The notes below the pieces were generated by a model. It was not told the origin of the DNA. It did not search any database and saw only the letters and a list, made by a program, of their open reading frames with translations. From Lachnospiraceae bacterium (lineage in GTDB: Bacteria; Bacillota_A; Clostridia; Lachnospirales; Lachnospiraceae), in assembly GCA_017391465.1 (NCBI GenBank), contig JAFOYH010000103.1, positions 92,627-156,626 on the forward strand: a stretch of DNA of 64,000 nt, read 5' to 3'. Of this stretch, positions 58,061 through 64,000 are shown in pieces (positions within the stretch are counted from its first letter, which is position 1; every line of letters begins with the position of its first letter). Made by a program: the position numbers and the translations under genes.

Positions 58061-58696
58061 GTGATTCCGACAAAAGAAGAATGGTATAGGGCTTTATCTG
58101 AGAGACATGGTGAAGATATGCAAAAAAGACTTGCAACATCAACCGTCGCCATATGTGGTCTTGGTGGTCTTGGCTCTAACATTGCCATTGCTCTGGCTCG
58201 TGCCGGTATAGGAAAACTGATTCTTATTGATTACGATAAGGTTGATCTAACAAATCTTCATCGACAGCAATATAAAGCAAGTCAGATTGGAATGAAAAAA
58301 GTGGAAGCATTAAGAGAAAATCTATTAGAAATTGCTCCGTATGTTATGACTGAAATTCATTTTGTTCGTATTACAGAAAAGAATGCCATAGAGCTGCTTA
58401 AGGATTCGGATATTATATGTGAAGCTTTTGATGATGCTGAGTGCAAAGCAATGCTTGTTAATTTACTGCTTGAAAGAATGCCGTCCAAATACATAATTAC
58501 CGCGTCTGGTATGGCAGGAATGGGAAGTGCAAATACAATACAAACGCGTAAAGTAACAAAGAGGCTGTACATATGTGGAGATGAATTAAGTGATGTACAG
58601 GAAGTGGGAAGCCTCATATCTTCACGGGTCATGGTTTGCGCAGCACATCAGGCACATCAGGCACTTAGAATCCTTGCAGGAAAATATGAAATTTAG
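58061..58696 (+). CDS. thiF: ThiS adenylyltransferase ThiF
   Basis: E1-like enzyme of 211 aa that adenylates the ThiS C terminus. I chose GTG 58061 (MIPTKEEWYRALSERHGEDMQ), 8 nt after AGGAGG; that site sits in the last codons of thiS, and an in-frame GTG at 58052 overlaps it. The ATP loop is GLGGLGSNIAIALARAGIGKLILIDYDKVDLTNLHRQQY, with the conserved Arg and Gln of the HRQ motif. SGMAGMGSAN and the C-terminal CAAHQAHQALRIL complete it. It is shorter than E. coli ThiF (about 250 aa) but typical for Clostridia. No rhodanese domain is attached. Confidence 0.93.
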   Translation: MIPTKEEWYRALSERHGEDMQKRLATSTVAICGLGGLGSNIAIALARAGIGKLILIDYDKVDLTNLHRQQYKASQIGMKKVEALRENLLEIAPYVMTEIHFVRITEKNAIELLKDSDIICEAFDDAECKAMLVNLLLERMPSKYIITASGMAGMGSANTIQTRKVTKRLYICGDELSDVQEVGSLISSRVMVCAAHQAHQALRILAGKYEI

Positions 58697-58714
58697 TGAA
58701 GGAAGGAATAAGAA

Positions 58715-59485
58715 ATGAATAACGATAAACTGGTTATTGGTGGACATGAATTTAATTCTCGATTTATTCTCGGGTCAGGCAAATATTCAATGAAGTTAAT
58801 TGAAGCCGCAGTAAAGGATGCAGGAGCAGAGATCATCACTCTTGCTGTTCGCCGTGCAAACACAAAAGAACAAGAAAGCATTCTTGATTATATTCCGGAA
58901 GGAATTACATTACTTCCGAATACCAGTGGTGCGAGAAATGCTGAGGAAGCGGTACGTATTGCAAGACTTGCCCGTGAACTTGGCTGTGGTAATTTTGTAA
59001 AGATTGAGATTATGCGTGACTCCAAGTATTTACTTCCAGATAATCAGGAAACCATCAAGGCAACTGAAATTCTTGCAAAAGAAGGCTTTGTAGTTATGCC
59101 ATATATGTATCCGGATTTAAATGCAGCCCGTGATCTCGTAAACGCAGGTGCAGCATCCGTTATGCCTCTTGCTTCTCCGATTGGATCAAATAAAGGTCTT
59201 GCAACAAAAGAATTCATTCAAATTCTTATTGATGAAATTGATTTGCCAATTATTGTAGATGCTGGCATTGGCAGACCTTCTCAGGCGTGCGAAGCTATGG
59301 AAATGGGTGCTGCAGCAATTATGGCAAACACGGCACTTGCCACAGCAGGAGATCTTCCTATGATGGCATCCGCTTTTAAAAATGCGATTGAGGCCGGAAG
59401 AAAGGCATATCTTTCCGGGCTTGGCAGGGTGTTGACTCGTGGCGCATCCGCATCGGATCCACTCACAGGATTCCTCAGAGATTAA
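58715..59485 (+). CDS. thiG: Thiazole synthase ThiG
   Basis: Builds the thiazole phosphate of thiamine from deoxyxylulose 5-phosphate, dehydroglycine and ThiS thiocarboxylate. The 256-aa barrel has [44 protein letters not shown], the Schiff-base lysine in NFVKIEIM and [40 protein letters not shown] precedes the ATG; thiH follows after 9 nt. Confidence 0.96.
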   Translation: MNNDKLVIGGHEFNSRFILGSGKYSMKLIEAAVKDAGAEIITLAVRRANTKEQESILDYIPEGITLLPNTSGARNAEEAVRIARLARELGCGNFVKIEIMRDSKYLLPDNQETIKATEILAKEGFVVMPYMYPDLNAARDLVNAGAASVMPLASPIGSNKGLATKEFIQILIDEIDLPIIVDAGIGRPSQACEAMEMGAAAIMANTALATAGDLPMMASAFKNAIEAGRKAYLSGLGRVLTRGASASDPLTGFLRD

Positions 59486-59494
59486 GGAGAAGCT

Positions 59495-60748
59495 ATGGAA
59501 AATCAATACTTTATAGATTCAAAACATCTGTCACCTGAAGCACTTGACAAAAAACATCGACTAGAAAATGATCCGGCATTTCGAAAAAATCACATGGAAT
59601 ATATGCCTGGGATGGAGATTATTGAGTCAAATATTTGTGCCAACGTCATTGAACAGATGCATTCATATGATTATTCAAAATATACGGCTGACGATGTGAA
59701 AGCAGCTTTGGAACACAGTACGTGTACAATAGAAGATTTTAAAGCACTTCTTTCACCGGCAGCAGAACCGTTTTTAGAACAAATGGCCGAGCGTGCAAGA
59801 TTTGAAACAAGTAAGCATTTTGGGAATACAGTTTATTTATTTACGCCTATTTACATTGCAAACTATTGTGAGAATTACTGTGTCTATTGCGGTTTCAATT
59901 GTTATAACGATATTAAGCGTATGAAGCTTACAAAAGAACAGATTGAAAAAGAAATGAAGATCATTGCAGATAGCGGTATGGAAGAAATATTAATTCTCAC
60001 AGGTGAAAGCCGAGGAAAAAGCAATGTAGAATACATCGGAGAGGCATGTAAACTGGCACGCAAATATTTCCGAATGGTTGGACTTGAAATCTATCCTGTA
60101 AATACGGATGAATACAGATATCTCCATGAGTGTGGCGCCGACTATGTAACTGTTTTTCAGGAGACTTATGATTCGGATAAATATGAAAAACTGCATTTGT
60201 TTGGGCACAAGCGTGTCTGGCCTTATCGTTTTGATGCACAGGAACGTGCACTTCGTGGAGGTATGCGAGGTGTTGCATTTTCAGCATTATTGGGTCTATC
60301 CGATTTTCGTAAGGATGCTCTGGCAAGCGCATTGCACGTTTATTATTTACAAAGAAAATATCCTCATGCAGAGATGTCTCTTTCCTGTCCAAGACTTCGA
60401 CCGATTATCAATAATGACAAAATCAATCCAATGGATGTACATGAAAAACAGCTTTGTCAGGTTCTTTGTGCGTATCGTATCTTTTTGCCATATGTGGGTA
60501 TTACAGTATCTTCGCGTGAAAGTGCAGCGTTTAGAAATGGTATCGTAAAAATTGCAGCAACAAAAGTGTCTGCTGGTGTTTCTACGGGCATTGGGGATCA
60601 TGAAAGCAAATATACCGGAAAAGAAACCGATGATGTTCAGGGCGATGAACAGTTTGAAATTGATGATAACCGCAGTCTTGAAAAAATGTATAAGGATATT
60701 GCCGATGAAGGACTTCAGCCTGTTTTGAACGATTATTTATATGTGTGA
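59495..60748 (+). CDS. thiH: Tyrosine lyase ThiH (radical SAM)
   Basis: Radical SAM enzyme that cleaves tyrosine to give dehydroglycine for ThiG. The 417-aa protein has the cluster motif CENYCVYCGF (CxxxCxxC) at about residues 128-135, preceded by VYLFTPIYIANY, and GLEIYPV, TVFQETYD, HKRVWPYRFDAQERALRGGMRGVAFSALLGL. The biotin/thiamin-synthase-associated C-terminal domain is complete (AAFRNGIVKIAATKVSAGVSTGIG). Use of ThiH rather than the oxygen-dependent ThiO fits an anaerobe. Its end overlaps the region used by thiE by a few bases. Confidence 0.96.
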   Translation: MENQYFIDSKHLSPEALDKKHRLENDPAFRKNHMEYMPGMEIIESNICANVIEQMHSYDYSKYTADDVKAALEHSTCTIEDFKALLSPAAEPFLEQMAERARFETSKHFGNTVYLFTPIYIANYCENYCVYCGFNCYNDIKRMKLTKEQIEKEMKIIADSGMEEILILTGESRGKSNVEYIGEACKLARKYFRMVGLEIYPVNTDEYRYLHECGADYVTVFQETYDSDKYEKLHLFGHKRVWPYRFDAQERALRGGMRGVAFSALLGLSDFRKDALASALHVYYLQRKYPHAEMSLSCPRLRPIINNDKINPMDVHEKQLCQVLCAYRIFLPYVGITVSSRESAAFRNGIVKIAATKVSAGVSTGIGDHESKYTGKETDDVQGDEQFEIDDNRSLEKMYKDIADEGLQPVLNDYLYV

Positions 60749-60758
60749 GGAAATGATT

Positions 60759-61394
60759 ATGAATAAATTCGATTCAAGTTTATACTTTATTACCGATAGT
60801 ACAAATTATGATGAGGCAGAATTTCTTTTTCGTGTTGAAGAAGCACTTAAAGGAGGGGCAACACTCCTTCAGCTTCGTGAAAAAGAGAAGTCTACAAAAG
60901 AATATATCGAACTTGCCGAAAAAGTTCATGCAATTGCAAAAAAATATAATGTTCCATTGATCATTGATGATCGAGTTGACGTAGCATTGGCCATTGATGC
61001 AGAAGGCGTTCATGTTGGAGCAAATGATATGCCTGTAGCAATTGCAAGAAAGTTAATGGGTAAAGATAAAATTGTGGGTGCAACAGCAAAAACCGTACCA
61101 TGGGCAATGGAAGCCTATGAACAGGGAGCGGATTATCTGGGTGTAGGCGCAATTTATCCGACAACAACGAAAGTGAAGACAATTCTTACATCAACAGACA
61201 CATTGAGAGATATCTGTAATGTGGTACCAATTCCGGTGAATGCGATCGGTGGACTGAACAAAGATAATATGGATGTGCTCGAGGGTATTCCATTAGCAGG
61301 TATTTGTGTTGTTTCTGCCATAATGAAAGCGGATGATCCTAAAAAAGCGGCAGAAGAACTGAAATCAAGAGCAAAAAAACTCGGATTAATTTAA
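60759..61394 (+). CDS. thiE: Thiamine-phosphate synthase ThiE
   Basis: Couples HMP pyrophosphate and thiazole phosphate to thiamine phosphate. I chose ATG 60759 (MNKFDSSLYFITDS, 211 aa), 7 nt after GAGGA; earlier in-frame ATGs at 60741 and 60753 lie before or on that site. Motifs are KGGATLLQLREKEKSTKEYIELA, PLIIDDRVDVALAIDAEGVHVGANDMP, VGATAKTVPWAMEA, DYLGVGAIYPTTTKVK and VNAIGGLNKDNM. All substrate-site residues look intact. Confidence 0.95.
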   Translation: MNKFDSSLYFITDSTNYDEAEFLFRVEEALKGGATLLQLREKEKSTKEYIELAEKVHAIAKKYNVPLIIDDRVDVALAIDAEGVHVGANDMPVAIARKLMGKDKIVGATAKTVPWAMEAYEQGADYLGVGAIYPTTTKVKTILTSTDTLRDICNVVPIPVNAIGGLNKDNMDVLEGIPLAGICVVSAIMKADDPKKAAEELKSRAKKLGLI

Positions 61395-61407
61395 TTCGAT
61401 AACTTCA

Positions 61408-61440
61408 AGCAGTATATTGGGGGCACCACCTTATACTGCT
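61408..61440 (+). repeat. Stem-loop between thiE and thiD
   Basis: AGCAGTATA (61408-61416) pairs perfectly with TATACTGCT (61432-61440) around a 15-nt G/C-rich loop. No T run follows. It is the only sizeable gap inside the thi operon and may be an RNA-processing or stability element. Confidence 0.5.
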
Positions 61441-61477
61441 CTATAAAACGATGCTGAAAGGAAAGGAGATTTTCATT

Positions 61478-62293
61478 ATGAAAATAAAAACAGCATTGAC
61501 TATTGCAGGAAGTGACTGCAGTGGAGGCGCCGGGATTCAGGCAGATATTAAAACAATCACAATGAACGGCGTTTATGCAATGAGTGCGATTACAGCACTG
61601 ACGGCACAGAACACGACCGGCGTAAGAGCGATTCAGGAATCGACACCGGAATTTTTGCAACAACAAATCGACGCAGTTTTTGAGGATATCCTTCCAGATG
61701 CCGTTAAGATTGGCATGGTATCTTCAAGTAAGCTTATTCACATAATTGCTGAGAGACTGAAATACTATAAGGCAACAAATATTGTGGTAGATCCTGTTAT
61801 GGTAGCAACCAGTGGTTCTTCTCTACTGAAGACCGATGCAGTGAATACACTTGTTTATGAGCTACTTCCTGTGGCAACGCTTGTCACACCCAATATACCG
61901 GAAGCACAGATTCTTTCGGGTATGTCGATCGACAACAAGGAAGATATGGAAAAAGCCGCAAAAACCATCAGCGATAACTTCAACTGTTCCGTTCTTATTA
62001 AAGGCGGACACAGTGTAAATGATGCAAATGACTTGCTCTATTCGGATGGAACAATGCAATGGTTTGAAGGCAAACGAATCAATAACCCGAATACCCATGG
62101 TACAGGATGCACATTATCCAGTGCGATCGCTTCGAATCTTGCAAAAGGTTTTCCACTTAGTGTGTCCGTTCAGAGAGCTAAAGAATATATTTCGGACGCA
62201 CTCGAAGCACAGCTGGATTTAGGTAAGGGCTCGGGACCAATGTTACATAATTTTGGATTGAATAATCGCTATAGTGAAAAAATATCTGACTGA
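61478..62293 (+). CDS. thiD: Hydroxymethylpyrimidine (phosphate) kinase ThiD
   Basis: Phosphorylates HMP and HMP phosphate to the pyrophosphate used by ThiE. ATG 61478 ([27 protein letters not shown], 271 aa) follows AAAGGAG; an in-frame ATG at 61451 precedes that site. The ribokinase-fold motifs are complete: [58 protein letters not shown] and the catalytic [15 protein letters not shown]. No ThiM-type kinase gene is in this window. Confidence 0.96.
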   Translation: MKIKTALTIAGSDCSGGAGIQADIKTITMNGVYAMSAITALTAQNTTGVRAIQESTPEFLQQQIDAVFEDILPDAVKIGMVSSSKLIHIIAERLKYYKATNIVVDPVMVATSGSSLLKTDAVNTLVYELLPVATLVTPNIPEAQILSGMSIDNKEDMEKAAKTISDNFNCSVLIKGGHSVNDANDLLYSDGTMQWFEGKRINNPNTHGTGCTLSSAIASNLAKGFPLSVSVQRAKEYISDALEAQLDLGKGSGPMLHNFGLNNRYSEKISD

Positions 62294-62307
62294 AAGGAAA
62301 TGAAAAA

Positions 62308-63612
62308 ATGAGAAATTATACAACACAAATGGATGCTGCAAAACGTGGAATTATTACTCCAGAAATGAAGGCTGTTGCCGCTAAAGAATATAGAACAGAA
62401 GAAGAAATTCGTGATCTTGTTGCAAAAGGACAGGTTGCTATCTGTGCAAATAAACTTCATACCTGTATTGATCCGAATGGTGTTGGTTCGATGCTTCGTA
62501 CGAAGATTAATGTTAATCTCGGTGTATCCCGTGATTGTAAGGATTATGACATTGAAATGCAAAAGGTTATGGCAGCGGTAAATATGGGCGCAGAAGCGAT
62601 TATGGATTTGTCAAGCCACGGCAACACACAGCCTTTTCGAAAGAAACTGACTTCAGAATGTCCAGCCATGATTGGTACTGTTCCGATTTATGACAGTGTG
62701 ATTCACTATCAGAGAGATTTGGCAACACTTACTGCAAAGGATTTTATTGATGTCGTGCGCTTGCATGCTCAGGATGGTGTGGATTTTGTAACCCTTCATT
62801 GCGGCATTACACGTAAGACAATTGAACAGATTCGTAAGCACAAACGTAAAATGAATATTGTGTCCCGTGGCGGTTCTTTGGTTTTTGCATGGATGAGTAT
62901 GACCGGTGAAGAGAATCCGTTTTATGAATATTATGATGAAATCCTGGATATCTGCCGTGAATATGATGTTACAGTTTCTCTTGGTGATGCCTGCCGTCCG
63001 GGATGTCTTGCAGATGCAAGTGATGTATGTCAGATTGAGGAACTCGTTCGTCTTGGTGAGTTGACAAAGCGTGCATGGGCAAAGGATGTTCAGGTTATGG
63101 TTGAAGGTCCCGGTCATATGCCGATGGATCAGATTGAAGCCAATATGAAAATTCAGCAGACAATCTGTATGGGTGCACCGTTCTATGTGCTCGGACCGAT
63201 TGTTACAGACATTGCACCGGGATATGATCACATTACATCTGCCATTGGCGGTGCTATTGCGGCTGCTTCCGGCGCAGCTTTTCTTTGCTATGTAACACCT
63301 GCAGAACATCTGGCCCTTCCAAATGTTGATGATGTAAAACAGGGGATTATCGCTTCACGAATTGCTGCACATGCCGCAGACATTGCAAAAAAAGTGCCTC
63401 ATGCAAGGGATATAGACGATGCAATGGGCGATGCCAGAAGAACATTTGACTGGGAAAAGCAATGGGAATGTTCCATCGATCCGGAAACAGCGAAAGCCAT
63501 TCGTGACAGTCGTGCGCCGGAACATGAAGACAGTTGCTCCATGTGTGGAAAATTCTGTGCTGTAAGAAGTATGAATAAGGCCTTGAATGGAGAATATATA
63601 GATATTCTTTAA
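62308..63612 (+). CDS. thiC: Phosphomethylpyrimidine synthase ThiC
   Basis: Radical SAM enzyme converting aminoimidazole ribotide to HMP phosphate. The 434-aa protein begins [24 protein letters not shown] and shows [115 protein letters not shown]. The C-terminal cluster motif is CSMCGKFC (CxxCxxxxC form). The length is that of the short bacterial ThiC without the extended N-terminal domain. Last gene of the operon. Confidence 0.97.
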   Translation: MRNYTTQMDAAKRGIITPEMKAVAAKEYRTEEEIRDLVAKGQVAICANKLHTCIDPNGVGSMLRTKINVNLGVSRDCKDYDIEMQKVMAAVNMGAEAIMDLSSHGNTQPFRKKLTSECPAMIGTVPIYDSVIHYQRDLATLTAKDFIDVVRLHAQDGVDFVTLHCGITRKTIEQIRKHKRKMNIVSRGGSLVFAWMSMTGEENPFYEYYDEILDICREYDVTVSLGDACRPGCLADASDVCQIEELVRLGELTKRAWAKDVQVMVEGPGHMPMDQIEANMKIQQTICMGAPFYVLGPIVTDIAPGYDHITSAIGGAIAAASGAAFLCYVTPAEHLALPNVDDVKQGIIASRIAAHAADIAKKVPHARDIDDAMGDARRTFDWEKQWECSIDPETAKAIRDSRAPEHEDSCSMCGKFCAVRSMNKALNGEYIDIL

Positions 63613-63620
63613 ATGAATAT

Positions 63621-63655
63621 AAAGCCTGAGAACGAAAGTTCTTGGGCTTTTTTTA
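63621..63655 (+). terminator. Terminator of the thi operon
   Basis: AAAGCCTGAGAAC (63621-63633) pairs with GTTCTTGGGCTTT (63638-63650) with two G-U pairs over a GAAA tetraloop, then TTTT. Confidence 0.9.
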
Positions 63656-63713
63656 TAAAAACTCTTGATTTATTTTATAAACAGGTATAAAATAATTAAG
63701 CGCAAATGAATAT

Positions 63714-63785
63714 GGCCTGTTGGTCAAGCGGTCAAGACGCCGCCCTCTCACGGCGGAAACAGGGGTTCGATTCCCCTACAGGCTG
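63714..63785 (+). tRNA. tRNA-Glu (anticodon CTC)
   Basis: Acceptor GGCCTGT (63714-63720) pairs with ACAGGCT (63778-63784), discriminator G at 63785. The D arm contains GGTCAAGCGGTCAAGAC. The anticodon stem CCGCC/GGCGG (63740-63744, 63752-63756) encloses CTCTCAC, giving anticodon CTC at 63747-63749, which reads GAG. The T arm is GGGGTTCGATTCCCC. The CCA end is not encoded. Identity as Glu also fits the close match to known tRNA-Glu bodies. Confidence 0.95.
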
Positions 63786-63815
63786 TTTACTATTTTTAAG
63801 AATAGTCCAACCCGG

Positions 63816-63852
63816 AAAAACACCATGATTTTCGAATCATGGTGTTTTTTTA
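63816..63852 (+). terminator. Terminator of tRNA-Glu
   Basis: AAAAACACCATGATT (63816-63830) pairs perfectly with AATCATGGTGTTTTT (63835-63849) over a TTCG tetraloop, followed by TTT. Confidence 0.92.
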
Positions 63853-63997
63853 TAAGAATGAAGTGTATCATATATAAATAATTCTAAATTATTATAAATA
63901 TTGCTAAAAAAACGTATATTTTTATAGTATTTATATGCAAAGTATATTAAAATATTAATGAATATAATAACGGGGAATTATTTAGGAGGATGTAACC

Positions 63998-64000
63998 ATG
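63998..64000 (+). CDS. Start codon of a gene that continues beyond the window
   Basis: The window ends on ATG (63998-64000), 8 nt after AGGAGG (63984-63989), a strong ribosome site. Nothing of the protein is visible. The 145 bp before it are very AT-rich; TTGCTA (63901-63906) and TATAGT (63923-63928) with a 16-nt spacer may be its promoter. I see nothing else there. Confidence 0.5.

Noticed and set aside
62653..63309. Minus-strand open frame of 218 codons, Cys/His/Asn-rich
   Set aside because: Antisense to thiC, which is certain; the unusual composition reflects the complement of thiC codons.
1..64000. CRISPR arrays, insertion sequences, prophage genes, rRNA genes or T-box leaders
   Set aside because: I saw no regular repeat-spacer array, no transposase or phage proteins, no rRNA segments and no T-box motif before aroF, proC, alr or the other biosynthesis genes.

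Overview
The window is a gene-dense chromosomal segment of a low-GC, anaerobic, Gram-positive bacterium, most likely a Clostridia member of the Lachnospiraceae. The evidence is indirect but consistent: an IspH-ribosomal protein S1 fusion, the redox repressor Rex, a biotin-dependent sodium-pump decarboxylase operon, thiolase, oxygen-sensitive ThiH instead of ThiO, a nudF-spoIIM-xerD gene order typical of sporulating Firmicutes, strong AGGAGG-type ribosome sites and sigma-A promoters with 17-nt spacers. No rRNA, CRISPR array, insertion sequence or prophage gene is visible. Almost everything is core metabolism or core cell biology. LAYOUT. 1-10.4 kb: a partial ABC-F ATPase (minus strand), then rex, nnr, alr, mazF, a CBS-domain protein, yebC, proC, nudF, a spoIIM-like gene and a xerD-like recombinase. 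10.4-15.7 kb: DAHP synthase (minus), a degenerate site-2-protease-like membrane protein with scpA and scpB, a HAD phosphatase (minus) and a secreted D-Ala-D-Ala carboxypeptidase. 15.7-20.6 kb: a five-gene operon combining an acyl-CoA carboxyltransferase, OadG, a biotin carrier, the OadB sodium pump and a keto-acid carboxyltransferase. 20.6-22.2 kb: a 375-nt regulatory region with a candidate Rex operator, then thiolase. 22.3-35.9 kb: BaiN-like flavoprotein, cmk, ispH-rpsA, an unknown membrane protein, a YprB-like nuclease (minus), ruvAB, zapA, a U32 family protein, an FtsW/RodA protein and a class B PBP. 35.9-45.4 kb: Nudix, tRNA-Arg (minus), an acidic membrane-anchored protein, rluF, ligA, the iscR-iscS-iscU-mnmA-DUF975 run, and a PHP-type histidinol phosphatase (minus). 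45.5-52.6 kb: lower glycolysis (gap, pgk, tpiA, gpmI) interrupted by an HMA protein and a metal P-type ATPase under a candidate ArsR/SmtB operator. 52.6-56.1 kb: secG, rnr, smpB and ssrA (tmRNA), a protein-export, RNA-decay and ribosome-rescue cluster. 56.3-63.6 kb: a DUF1576-like membrane protein, then a TPP riboswitch controlling thiSFGHEDC. The window ends with tRNA-Glu and the start codon of another gene. HOW IT WORKS TOGETHER. Rex can link the NADH/NAD ratio to thiolase expression. The carboxyltransferase operon can turn decarboxylation of a keto acid or an acyl-CoA into a sodium gradient. IscR probably controls its own iron-sulfur operon, which supplies clusters to ThiH, ThiC and IspH and sulfur to MnmA. 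The most interesting points are control details: mazF lacks an adjacent antitoxin and its ribosome site lies in a hairpin; ribosomal protein S1 appears to have its own ribosome site inside ispH-rpsA; the XerD-like protein lacks the usual beta-hairpin lysine; and the terminator of the isc operon lies inside the opposite-strand hisK-like gene. I did not find a wholly new multi-gene system.
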